A DNA stretch of 64,000 bases from NCBI RefSeq assembly GCF_002163675.1, contig NZ_CP019334.1, forward strand, positions 2,461,501 to 2,525,500, written 5' to 3'. Source of the DNA: Polaribacter sp. SA4-12 (lineage in GTDB: Bacteria > Bacteroidota > Bacteroidia > Flavobacteriales > Flavobacteriaceae). Made by a program: the position numbers and the translations under genes. The notes below the pieces were generated by a model. That model had not been told where the DNA came from and did not search any database. It saw nothing but the letters and a program-made list of their open reading frames with translations. Of the stretch, positions 9,303 to 17,606 are shown one piece after another. Within the stretch, counting starts at the first letter, position 1, and every line of letters begins with the position of its first letter.

Positions 9303-9533
9303 TTAAATTTGTTTCACCTCAATAATATTAACAGGACAGGCTTTTTTTGCTTCATTAGAACAATCAAAAATAGATTCATCAAAAGATTTTATGGTAAAAA
9401 AACCTTTCTTTTCTATGGAATGTAGCAAAACCGTTTTTCCGTCTTTTTTAGACATCTGAAATTGTGCTGGCGCTAACTCTACACAGTAATTACAACCAAT
9501 GCATTTTTTTCTTTGAAGTGTAATTACAACCAT
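9303..9533 (-). CDS. Single-cluster 4Fe-4S ferredoxin
   Basis: A 76-residue ferredoxin with the ligand pattern CIGCNYC near residues 11-17 and a distal Cys-Pro (KKACPVNI), i.e. one 4Fe-4S cluster. Its ATG shares one base with the stop of trhP (TAATG), so the two are translationally coupled. Known: TrhP-type U32 proteins carry a 4Fe-4S cluster. Inference: this ferredoxin supplies electrons to TrhP or helps its cluster. Confidence 0.88.
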   Translation of the reverse strand: MVVITLQRKKCIGCNYCVELAPAQFQMSKKDGKTVLLHSIEKKGFFTIKSFDESIFDCSNEAKKACPVNIIEVKQI

Positions 9534-10780
9534 TAGTTTTCTGCAAATTCAGTTTTTACAATTTTATACAACTTATCAGATCTTCTTACCTTAAAATCTA
9601 ACTTCATGGTAACCTCATCTCCTTTTGTAGCTTTTTCTGCTGGCGCATCATTTACAAACATCTGTTTTAGTTCCATTTCTTGCGCTCCTGTTGTTGGTCC
9701 AGTAACTAAAATAGTATCTCCAATAGCAACATCATAAGCATCAATTTTAAACTGAGCAATTTTTGCTTTATCAAAATAATGCTCTCCTCTTCCTAAATAG
9801 ACCTTCTTTTGAGTTGCATGAGAACCAGATTCTTTACTCCATTCTCCTAATTTTTGACCTAAATAATATCCATTCCAAAAACCACGGTTGTAAACTTTTT
9901 CTAATTCCTGCATCCAAGAAATTACTTTTTCTTTATCGTAAGTTCCGTTTGCTAAACTATCAATTGCATCTCTGTAGCATTTAATAACTTTTGCAACATA
10001 TTCTGGTGCTCTACCTCTACCTTCAATTTTTAAAACCTTAATTCCTGCATCTCCAACTTGATCTAAAAAATCAATGGTACATAAATCTTTTGGAGACATA
10101 ATATATTCATTATCTAACTCCATTTCAAAACCAGTTTCCTGATCTATAACTGTATATTTTTTTCTACAGTTTTGTTTGCAAGCACCTCTATTTGCTGATG
10201 AATTATGAGAATGTAAACTCATATAACATTTACCAGAAACTGCCATACACAAAGCTCCATGTCCAAAAATTTCAATCTCGATTAATCTTCCTGAAGGCCC
10301 TTTTATTTGATCTTTCTCAATATCTTCTGTAATCTTTTTTACTTGACGTAAACTCAATTCTCTACTTAACACGATTGTATCTGCAAACATGCTATAAAAC
10401 TTCACTGTTTCAATATTTGTAATATTGATTTGTGTAGAAATATGAACTTCCATTTGCTGTTCTCTAGCCATAGAAATTACAGCTTGATCCATTGCAATTA
10501 CAGCTGTTATATTTGCTTCTTTTGCTCTTTTTATCAATGTTTTTACAATTGATAAATCATGATCATAAATAATCGTATTTAATGTAAGATAGGTTCTCAC
10601 ATTTTTTTCTGAACATCTTTTTTCAATCTCTTCTAAATCATCTAAAGTAAAATTGACAGTTGCTCTTGCTCGCATGTTTAGCTGCTCTACTCCAAAATAA
10701 ATAGAGTCACAACCATTATCTATAGCCGCTTGTAAACTTTCAAAGTTTCCTGCTGGCGCCATTAATTCGATTTTTTGCAT
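9533..10780 (-). CDS. trhP: Peptidase U32 family protein, probable tRNA 5-hydroxyuridine synthase TrhP
   Basis: A 415-residue member of the so-called peptidase U32 family. It starts with the family signature IELMAPAGNFESLQAAIDNG and carries the four-cysteine cluster GHGALCMAVSGKC and GACKQNC that binds 4Fe-4S in this family. Known: E. coli TrhP (YegQ) and B. subtilis homologues hydroxylate U34 of tRNA with a prephenate-derived oxygen donor, without O2; the related RlhA acts on 23S rRNA and is longer. The length and neighbouring trhO favour TrhP over a collagenase. The gene lies 4 bases after trhO and overlaps the ferredoxin by one base. Confidence 0.82.
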   Translation of the reverse strand: MQKIELMAPAGNFESLQAAIDNGCDSIYFGVEQLNMRARATVNFTLDDLEEIEKRCSEKNVRTYLTLNTIIYDHDLSIVKTLIKRAKEANITAVIAMDQAVISMAREQQMEVHISTQINITNIETVKFYSMFADTIVLSRELSLRQVKKITEDIEKDQIKGPSGRLIEIEIFGHGALCMAVSGKCYMSLHSHNSSANRGACKQNCRKKYTVIDQETGFEMELDNEYIMSPKDLCTIDFLDQVGDAGIKVLKIEGRGRAPEYVAKVIKCYRDAIDSLANGTYDKEKVISWMQELEKVYNRGFWNGYYLGQKLGEWSKESGSHATQKKVYLGRGEHYFDKAKIAQFKIDAYDVAIGDTILVTGPTTGAQEMELKQMFVNDAPAEKATKGDEVTMKLDFKVRRSDKLYKIVKTEFAEN

Positions 10781-10784
10781 GACT

Positions 10785-11816
10785 TTATTTTTTGAATTTT
10801 AGAACTTCTGAACGTCCTTTTTTGAATATCTTATTACTATTTCCTTTTCCTTTTCTTAATTCCTTTTGTTCTTCAAAAGACAACTGAATTACTTCTTGAC
10901 AATCTGTAGAACAAGTATTCTCCATCTTTTCTGAACATTCATCACATTGAATAAACAATAAATGACATGCTTCATTTGCGCAGTTTGTATGTTCATCACA
11001 GGCTTTGCCACATTGATGACAATTAGAAACTACATCATCTGTAATTCTTTCTGCTCTTCTATGATCAAAAACAAAGTTTTTACCGATAAATTTATTCTCT
11101 ACTCCTTCGGCTTTTACCTGACGTGTGTACTCTATAATTCCGCCTTCAAGCTGAAAAACATTTTTAAATCCTTTGTGTTTGTAATAAGCAGATGCTTTTT
11201 CGCAACGAATTCCACCAGTACAATACATCAATAAATTTTTGTCTTCTTTATTGTCTTTTAAGTCTTCTTCAATAATATCTAAAGAATCTCTAAATGTATC
11301 TACATCTGGCGTTATAGCTCCATCAAAATGACCAATTTCACTTTCATAATGATTACGCATATCTACACAAACTGTATCAGGATTCGCCAACATTTCGTTG
11401 AATTCCTTTGCATTTAAATGAACACCTTTGGCAGTAACATCAAAAGTTTCATCATTTAAACCATCAGCAACAATTTTGTTTCTAACTTTTACCTTAAGCT
11501 TTAAAAATGATTTATTATCGTGTTCTACAGCAACATTTAGACGAATATCTTTCAAAAAAGAAATACTATCTAATTGATCTTTTAAGGCATAAAAGTTTTC
11601 TGATGGAACAGATAATTGAGCATTTATGCCTTCAAAAGAAACGTAAATTCTTCCTAAGACATCTAAAGCATTCCATTCCAGGAATAACTTATCTCTAAAT
11701 AATTGTGGGTTTTCTATCTTATAATATTGATAGAATGATATTGTGAGGCGGTCTTTACCAGCTTCATCAATTAATGCAGCGCGTTCTATTGCGCTTAACT
11801 TATTGTACAGTTGCAT
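10785..11816 (-). CDS. trhO: Rhodanese-like tRNA uridine(34) hydroxylase TrhO
   Basis: A 343-residue YceA/TrhO protein. The N-terminal acylphosphatase-like region includes RIYVSFEGINAQLSVP. The rhodanese domain at about 130-225 has the active-site loop MYCTGGIRCEKA, with catalytic Cys199. A Cys-rich C-terminal tail (CHQCGKACDEHTNC, CDECSEKM) probably binds zinc. Known: the family makes 5-hydroxyuridine at tRNA U34 using O2. It leads the trhO-trhP-ferredoxin operon, with a TACATTTG -7 element about 37 bases upstream. Confidence 0.92.
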   Translation of the reverse strand: MQLYNKLSAIERAALIDEAGKDRLTISFYQYYKIENPQLFRDKLFLEWNALDVLGRIYVSFEGINAQLSVPSENFYALKDQLDSISFLKDIRLNVAVEHDNKSFLKLKVKVRNKIVADGLNDETFDVTAKGVHLNAKEFNEMLANPDTVCVDMRNHYESEIGHFDGAITPDVDTFRDSLDIIEEDLKDNKEDKNLLMYCTGGIRCEKASAYYKHKGFKNVFQLEGGIIEYTRQVKAEGVENKFIGKNFVFDHRRAERITDDVVSNCHQCGKACDEHTNCANEACHLLFIQCDECSEKMENTCSTDCQEVIQLSFEEQKELRKGKGNSNKIFKKGRSEVLKFKK

Positions 11817-11852
11817 GCTATACTAATTAGGTTAAACTAAATATATTTTTTG

Positions 11853-11860
11853 CAAATGTA
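11853..11860 (-). promoter_or_regulatory. Putative -7 element for the trhO operon
   Basis: TACATTTG on the minus strand matches the Bacteroidota consensus TAnnTTTG. Transcription would begin near 11846, leaving a leader of about 30 bases. No clear -33 TTG at the usual spacing was found. Confidence 0.5.
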
Positions 11861-11994
11861 GTTAATTTTTAAAACTGAATTATTCAAAAAATGAACATTT
11901 TATCTCATTAACATTGAATAAAAGACTACTACATCGTTTTCTTAAATAAGACCTAAAGCTAACATATATCATATTTTTAAAAATACTTCAGAGA

Positions 11995-12002
11995 TAAATT
12001 TG
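11995..12002 (+). promoter_or_regulatory. Putative -7 element for pflB
   Basis: TAAATTTG matches TAnnTTTG; the start would be near 12009 with a leader of about 45 bases. The upstream 35 bases are an AT-rich partly palindromic tract without a TTG -33, which fits an activator-dependent promoter (inference). Confidence 0.5.
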
Positions 12003-12054
12003 CAGTGTTAATGAGGATTAAATAATACATAAAAAAAATAAATTAGAAATTATA

Positions 12055-14310
12055 ATGGAAGTACAAGAATTAATCTTAGAAAAACCACAAAAAGTAGCAT
12101 TTACTAACGGAGCTTGGAATACATCTATTAATGTTAGAGATTTCGTTGTAAAAAATATCGTTTCTTATTATGGAGATGACCAATTTTTAGTTGGGGCAAG
12201 TAAAAAAACTCAAAAACTTTGGGAAATTTGTAAAATAGGAACTCAAATAGAAAGAGAAAACGGTGGAGTACACTCTATTGATACAGAGACTATTTCTTCA
12301 ATTTCTAGTTTTGAAGCTGGTTACATCGACAAAGAAAATGAAACAATTGTAGGTTTACAAACGAACTCACTTTTAAAAAGAGCTATGAAACCTTTTGGAG
12401 GTTACAAAGTAGTTCAAAAAGCATTACAAGAACAAGGTTTAGAACCAGGTGAAGAAGTTAATACTTTGTTTACAAAATATGTAAAATCACACAATGATGG
12501 TGTTTTTGCAGCATACACAGCAGAAATCAAAAAATTTAGATCTTTAGGTTTCTTAACAGGATTGCCAGATAATTATGCTCGTGGTAGAATTATTGGTGAT
12601 TATAGACGTTTAGCTTTATACGGAGTTGACAAATTAATTGCAGTTAAAAAACAAGATTTAGCAAACATTGGAGGACCAATGTCTGATGCAACAATTCGTT
12701 TAAGAGAAGAAGTTGCAGATCAAATTAAAGCATTAAAAGAAATTGTTGTAATGGGTAACTTTTACAACTTAGAATTAAATAGACCTGCAGAAACTGCTCA
12801 AGAAGCAGTACAATGGACTTATATGGCTTATTTAGCAGCTGTAAAAGAACAAGATGGGGCTGCAATGTCTTTAGGTAACGTTTCTACTTTCTTAGATATT
12901 TATATTGAAAGAGATTTACAAAGCGGAGCAATTACTGAAGTTGAAGCACAAGAATACATCGACCAGTTTGTAATGAAACTAAGAATGGTACGTCACTTAA
13001 GAATGGCTGCTTATGATGATATTTTTGCTGGTGATCCAACTTGGGTAACTGAAGCAATTGGTGGTATGTTTAACGATGGAAGATCTAAAGTTACAAAAAC
13101 GGCTTACCGTTTCTTACATACTTTATACAACTTAGGTCCATCACCAGAACCAAATATTACTGTTTTATGGTCTCCATTATTACCAGAAAACTTTAAAAAA
13201 TTCTGTGCTAAAGTTGCTATCGATACTTCATCAATTCAATTTGAAAATGATGATTTAATGAGAACTGTAAGAGGTTCTGATGATTATGGTATCGCTTGTT
13301 GTGTTTCTTACCAAGAAATTGGAAAACAAATTCAATTTTTCGGAGCAAGAACTAACTTAGCTAAAACATTATTATTAGCTGTAAATGGAGGTAAATGTGA
13401 AATTTCAGGAACTCATATGGTTGATGGAATTGAAGCTGATGATAGCGAATATTTAGACTTTGATAAAGTTATGGCTAACTTTAAAATTGCTATGAAGCAA
13501 GTAGCTCGTGTTTATAATGACTCAATGAATATTATTCATTACATGCATGATAAATACTACTATGAAAAAGCTCAAATGGCATTAATTGATACAAACCCAC
13601 AAATTAATATCGCTTATGGTATTGCAGGTTTATCAATTGTAGCAGATTCTTTATCAGCAATTAAATATGCAAAAGTAAAACCAATCAGAAATGAAGAAGG
13701 TTTAACTGTAGATTTCAAAATCGAAGGAGAATTTCCTAAATATGGAAATGATGACGATAGAGTAGATATCTTTGCTCAAAACGGTGTTAAAGACTTTAGT
13801 AATGAACTTAAAAAATTAAGAGTTTATAAAGAAGCAGACCCAACAATGTCTGTATTAACAATTACATCTAACGTTGTTTATGGTAAGAAAACCGGAGCAA
13901 CACCAGATGGTAGAGCTTTAGGTGTTCCTTTTGCTCCAGGTGCAAACCCAATGCATGGGCGTGACACAAATGGTGCAATTGCTTCTTTAAACTCTGTAGC
14001 AAAAATAGATTATAAAGATTCTAAAGACGGAATTTCTAATACATTCTCTATTGTACCTAAATCTTTAGGTTCTACAGAAGAAGAAAGAATAGACAATTTA
14101 GCAGCAACCTTGACAGGATACTTTGAAAACGGTGCACAACACCTTAATGTAAATGTATTCGATAGAGAAACTTTAATAGATGCAATGGAGCATCCAGAAA
14201 ATCATCCTCAATTAACAATTAGAGTTTCTGGATACGCAGTTAATTTTATACGATTAACTAAGGAACAACAAATGGAAGTCATTTCGCGTTCATTCCACGA
14301 ATCTATGTAG
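12055..14310 (+). CDS. pflB: Formate C-acetyltransferase (pyruvate formate-lyase)
   Basis: A 751-residue glycyl radical enzyme that converts pyruvate and CoA to acetyl-CoA and formate in the cytoplasm under low oxygen. The two active-site cysteines are C415-C416 in [11 protein letters not shown]. The radical glycine is G726 in the C-terminal RVSGYAVNF motif. Length equals that of E. coli PflB (about 760). It is followed by its activase gene after a strongly folded spacer. It is the main evidence here for anaerobic or micro-oxic metabolism. Confidence 0.97.
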   Translation: MEVQELILEKPQKVAFTNGAWNTSINVRDFVVKNIVSYYGDDQFLVGASKKTQKLWEICKIGTQIERENGGVHSIDTETISSISSFEAGYIDKENETIVGLQTNSLLKRAMKPFGGYKVVQKALQEQGLEPGEEVNTLFTKYVKSHNDGVFAAYTAEIKKFRSLGFLTGLPDNYARGRIIGDYRRLALYGVDKLIAVKKQDLANIGGPMSDATIRLREEVADQIKALKEIVVMGNFYNLELNRPAETAQEAVQWTYMAYLAAVKEQDGAAMSLGNVSTFLDIYIERDLQSGAITEVEAQEYIDQFVMKLRMVRHLRMAAYDDIFAGDPTWVTEAIGGMFNDGRSKVTKTAYRFLHTLYNLGPSPEPNITVLWSPLLPENFKKFCAKVAIDTSSIQFENDDLMRTVRGSDDYGIACCVSYQEIGKQIQFFGARTNLAKTLLLAVNGGKCEISGTHMVDGIEADDSEYLDFDKVMANFKIAMKQVARVYNDSMNIIHYMHDKYYYEKAQMALIDTNPQINIAYGIAGLSIVADSLSAIKYAKVKPIRNEEGLTVDFKIEGEFPKYGNDDDRVDIFAQNGVKDFSNELKKLRVYKEADPTMSVLTITSNVVYGKKTGATPDGRALGVPFAPGANPMHGRDTNGAIASLNSVAKIDYKDSKDGISNTFSIVPKSLGSTEEERIDNLAATLTGYFENGAQHLNVNVFDRETLIDAMEHPENHPQLTIRVSGYAVNFIRLTKEQQMEVISRSFHESM

Positions 14311-14329
14311 TCCTTTTTATGTATTAATT

Positions 14330-14416
14330 AAGGGATTCAAAAAATAAAATTGACTCTTTATAGAGCCTACTTTTTAAGAAAGTATTAATTTTATTTTTTC
14401 GAATCCCTTTTTTTAT
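14330..14416 (+). terminator. Three-way-junction hairpin between pflB and pflA (terminator or attenuator)
   Basis: An outer stem of 22 bp pairs 14330-14351 with 14387-14409 (one bulged C at 14400) and is followed by a T run to 14414. Inside are two further hairpins: 14354-14357 with 14362-14365 (CTCT/AGAG) and 14368-14373 with 14379-14384 (TACTTT/AAAGTA). The T tract makes it a terminator, but the two internal stems are more than termination needs. It starts 20 bases after the pflB stop and ends about 20 bases before the pflA coding region, so it would set the PflB:PflA ratio. Confidence 0.75.
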
Positions 14417-14432
14417 TTAACTAAACTTATAC

Positions 14433-15185
14433 ATTATCAAAACTTCAGAAAACATATTAAATGTACACTCTATTGAATCCTTTGGGACTCATGATGGACC
14501 AGGAATTAGAACCGTTATCTTTTTACAAGGATGTAAATTAAAATGCCTGTACTGTCATAACCCAGATACAATAGACACTCATGGAGGTGAAGAACACCAC
14601 ATTGAAGATTTGGTACAAAGAGTCATTAAAATGAAAGCTTATTATGGCGATAAAGGTGGTGTTACTGTTTCTGGTGGAGAACCATTATTACAAGCTCATA
14701 ATTTGATTCCGTTTTTTAAACGATTAAAGGAAGAAGGAATTAATACTAATATTGATACTAATGGACGAATGTTAAATCATCCTACTATTGAATTATTAGA
14801 TGATTATGCAGATTTAATAATGCTAGATATTAAGCATATGACTGAAGATGGTTTTCAATATATTACTGGTAAAAGAAATATAGAAACTACATTCAATTTT
14901 GCAAAACACAGAGAAGAATCTGGTAAAAAAATGTGGTTACGTTATGTTTTAATTCCTGGCATTACAAACACACCAGAATTATTACATCAATTAGGAGATT
15001 ATTTTAAAGACTACAAAACCATTGAACAAATAGAATTACAACCTTACCATAAATTAGGTATCCATAAATGGGAAGCTTTAGGTTGGGATTATGAATTGAA
15101 AGACGCAAGAGAAAATACAAAAGAAGAATTACAACAAGCGTCAGATATTTTAAGTAAATATTTCAAAAAAGTAAAAATCAACTAA
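14433..15185 (+). CDS. pflA: Pyruvate formate-lyase activating enzyme (radical SAM), non-canonical start
   Basis: The radical SAM protein that abstracts hydrogen from the PflB glycine (G726). The 4Fe-4S motif CxxxCxxC is at 14532-14555 (CKLKCLYC), preceded by the family signature FGTHDGPGIR; SGGEPLLQ follows. The frame is open from 14421 with no ATG, GTG or TTG before the cysteines: the first such codon is a TTG at 14610, which would remove the catalytic cluster and cannot be the start. I place the start at ATT 14433 (250 residues); ATC 14436 or ATA 14454 (ILNVHSIES, where homologues have MLNVHSIES; 243 residues) are alternatives. E. coli PflA has 246. A single-base error or mutation in the start codon is also possible. 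Confidence 0.88.
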   Translation: MIKTSENILNVHSIESFGTHDGPGIRTVIFLQGCKLKCLYCHNPDTIDTHGGEEHHIEDLVQRVIKMKAYYGDKGGVTVSGGEPLLQAHNLIPFFKRLKEEGINTNIDTNGRMLNHPTIELLDDYADLIMLDIKHMTEDGFQYITGKRNIETTFNFAKHREESGKKMWLRYVLIPGITNTPELLHQLGDYFKDYKTIEQIELQPYHKLGIHKWEALGWDYELKDARENTKEELQQASDILSKYFKKVKIN

Positions 15186-15349
15186 AACAAACCATAGAGT
15201 CTACAATATATATTTTTTACAAGATAATTTATAATCGCATTACCACTTTGCTTTTAATATAGTTTAAGGTGATAACTGCTTAATTATATATAAAAAATTC
15301 TTAATAAAACTTTGATTAAAAGCCTCATTCCCCCCCAAAACATTATAGC

Positions 15350-16852
15350 ATGAAAACTTACAAAGAACTTCATAAACCGGCTTCAGAGTTTAAAAGTCGA
15401 TCGGAATACTTAGAACACGAATTACAAATAATGAAACCTAGAAGGTATAAATTAAACCTTCCTGGTAGAGATTTTAGATTCGAATGGGAAGATTTAGTAC
15501 CAGCTCTCGCAGGAACTCTTGGTATTATTGCAATGTATTCTTCTGTAATGATGGCTTGGGCAGATGGTTTAACAGAAGCTTGGGATCACGTAAATTTAGG
15601 CAAAGATTTTGCTATTGAAGTCTCTCGAGTAGAGATGATTATTCCTGCCTTTTTGTTTGTTATTCTTGCATCCGGATTTTTTAATCCTAGAGCAAATTTG
15701 GCGGGAAACCACGGACCTATGATTCCTCTTATTGCAAGTATTGCTTTAGCTGGAGCTCATCCATTGGCGCTAGCAATCTTAATTGGTGTCTTTGGTCTTA
15801 CACTTAGTTTTGTTAAAGGAGGTTCTCGTTTAGTAAATTTAACTAGTAAAGGTGTTGCTGGTGGATTGTTGATATTTCTAGGGTTCATGGGTGCATTGAG
15901 TCAAATTAAGACAATTCAAACTTGGAGTACAGGACTTGAATCTACCGCTGTAGAATCTGGATCAATGGGATATTTAGGGCTAATAATTTTAGTTATTACC
16001 GTAATTTTATACAGTTACCTTGCTAGAATTGGTAAACGATGGTTAGCAATTCCTGCCTGTGCTGTTACTGCATTAGCAATTGCTTTAATCGGTGGTGCTG
16101 GTTTTGATATTCAGTTTACAACAGAAATGGGATTACCAAATCTTAACCCTGCTTATTGGTGGGGAAGTACAGATAAAGGATGGATGCTTGGTTTACCAAC
16201 TTCACAACACTTTATAGCTTCTTTACCTTTTGCTATTTTAGCAGTTGCTATGTGGTCTCCAGATTTCTTAGGACACCGTATTTTTCAAGAAATGAATTAT
16301 CCGAAAAAAACTGAAAAAGTTTTAATGGATGTAGATGATACTATGACAATGTGTTCTATTAGACAAGTTGTTGGTACAGCAGTTGGTGGTGGTAATATTA
16401 CATCATCTTGGGGTACTTACATGATTCCTGCTGCAATTGCAAAAAGACCTATTCCTGCTGGAGCTATTCTTTTAGGATTAATGGTTATGGCTGTAGCAAT
16501 TTTAGGAAGCCCAATGGACGTAGCTGTTTGGCCACCTGTAAGATCTATTGCTTTACTTGTTGGTGTATTTTTACCAATGGTAGAAGCGGGTATACAAATG
16601 GTTAGAGAAAGTGCTTGTGCACAAGCTGCAGGAATCTGTATTTTTATGGCAATGGTAACAAACCCAGTTTTAGCTTGGGCTTTAGCTATGTTTTTAGATA
16701 ATAATGGTTTAATTGGAGATAAAGAAAGAGCAAAAAAATTATCAGTGGTAGATCGAATTGTGATTCCGCTCAGCATACTTCTTATTTGTATTGCCGCAGT
16801 TCTTACAGTAGGAATGCTAAAAGGAAGCTATGGTATTGAAGCTTTCTTGTGA
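15350..16852 (+). CDS. DUF3360 family multi-pass membrane protein, putative transporter
   Basis: A 500-residue integral membrane protein with about 12 hydrophobic segments after a hydrophilic N-terminus of about 60 residues. The text (YKELHKPASEF, SGFFNPRANLAGNHGP, KGGSRLVNLTSKG, SPDFLGHRIFQE, DVDDTMTMCSIRQ, GGGNITSSWGTYMIPAAIA) matches my recollection of DUF3360, a family without known substrate whose layout resembles SulP/NCS2 anion or nucleobase permeases. It follows pflA by 164 bases on the same strand and ends at a strong terminator. Carriage of formate, pyruvate or another fermentation anion is an inference from position only. A run of seven C lies 14-20 bases before the ATG. Confidence 0.75.
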   Translation: MKTYKELHKPASEFKSRSEYLEHELQIMKPRRYKLNLPGRDFRFEWEDLVPALAGTLGIIAMYSSVMMAWADGLTEAWDHVNLGKDFAIEVSRVEMIIPAFLFVILASGFFNPRANLAGNHGPMIPLIASIALAGAHPLALAILIGVFGLTLSFVKGGSRLVNLTSKGVAGGLLIFLGFMGALSQIKTIQTWSTGLESTAVESGSMGYLGLIILVITVILYSYLARIGKRWLAIPACAVTALAIALIGGAGFDIQFTTEMGLPNLNPAYWWGSTDKGWMLGLPTSQHFIASLPFAILAVAMWSPDFLGHRIFQEMNYPKKTEKVLMDVDDTMTMCSIRQVVGTAVGGGNITSSWGTYMIPAAIAKRPIPAGAILLGLMVMAVAILGSPMDVAVWPPVRSIALLVGVFLPMVEAGIQMVRESACAQAAGICIFMAMVTNPVLAWALAMFLDNNGLIGDKERAKKLSVVDRIVIPLSILLICIAAVLTVGMLKGSYGIEAFL

Positions 16853-16920
16853 TAAAAATATATAATTACTCATATCTATATTTGGTGTCTTTTACAAAAC
16901 CAGAAAGATTAAAAAAATCA

Positions 16921-16950
16921 AAAACCTCCTTTATTGGAGGTTTTTATTTT
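16921..16950 (+). terminator. Terminator after the DUF3360 gene
   Basis: A 9-bp perfect stem AAAACCTCC (16921-16929) with GGAGGTTTT (16936-16944), 6-base loop, then TATTTT. It closes the pfl cluster. Confidence 0.85.
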
Positions 16951-17008
16951 AGAAATGGTTAAACTTTTTTAGTCTACCTTGTAAAAAACTAACTAAACAA
17001 TTATTACT

Positions 17009-17458
17009 ATGAAGTACTTATTATTTGCCATTGCATTATTTTTATCTTTAAACATTACTGCTCAAGAATTACCAAAAAAATCTAAAATATTTGTAAGAGT
17101 TTACAACAATTCAAATCAAAAAATTGCAAAAGGTAAAATATTACAGATTACTGACTCTACACTTGTCTTAAAAAAAGGGAGTAAATCAATTACAGTTCCA
17201 TCAAGTGAAATTATGTATATAAAAACCAAAAGAACGAAAGGTCACAGCGTGTTAATGGGTGCTTTACCTGGAGTTGTTCTTTTAACAGTTTCCAATGATG
17301 CTTATGCTTCTGTTGGGGCTATTTTTTTAACCTTAGTTGGTACAACCGCTGGCTTTATATCTTCTCTTTTTAAAAAAACAACAACATATTCCTTTACTGG
17401 AGACATTGCTAAATGGAAAGGGTTTAAAGAAGATATGTATAGTCCTCAAAAATATTAA
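17009..17458 (+). CDS. Exported protein of unknown function
   Basis: A 149-residue protein with a signal peptide (MKYLLFAIALFLSLNITAQ, cleavage after residue 19). A beta-rich stretch (IFVRVYNNSNQKIAKGKILQ, STLVLKKGSKSITVPSSEI) is followed by a hydrophobic region at about 80-120 (MGALPGVVLLTV, VGAIFLTLVGTTAGFISSLF) that could cross the membrane. It resembles small flavobacterial proteins I cannot name. It has its own intergenic space on both sides. Confidence 0.6.
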   Translation: MKYLLFAIALFLSLNITAQELPKKSKIFVRVYNNSNQKIAKGKILQITDSTLVLKKGSKSITVPSSEIMYIKTKRTKGHSVLMGALPGVVLLTVSNDAYASVGAIFLTLVGTTAGFISSLFKKTTTYSFTGDIAKWKGFKEDMYSPQKY

Positions 17459-17606
17459 TTTTATATCAAATAGTTTAATTTTAAACATTAGAAATTTATT
17501 TGCTAAATTTTTAAACTTTGGTTGATTTATAACGTTTTATGTAATTTAATTTATTTCTTTTTTTAGCATCTTTGCAGTTCAATTTAGAATACTAAAATTA
17601 AAAGTG

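Noticed and set aside
11883..11895. TTCA-N5-TGAA palindrome upstream of pflB as an FNR box
   Set aside because: The half-sites are inverted relative to TTGA-N5-TCAA, and it is over 100 bases from the predicted start. Not a supported Crp/Fnr site.
14461..14538. ATG at 14461 as an alternative pflA start
   Set aside because: It is in a different frame and stops after 25 codons; the radical SAM motif is in the other frame.
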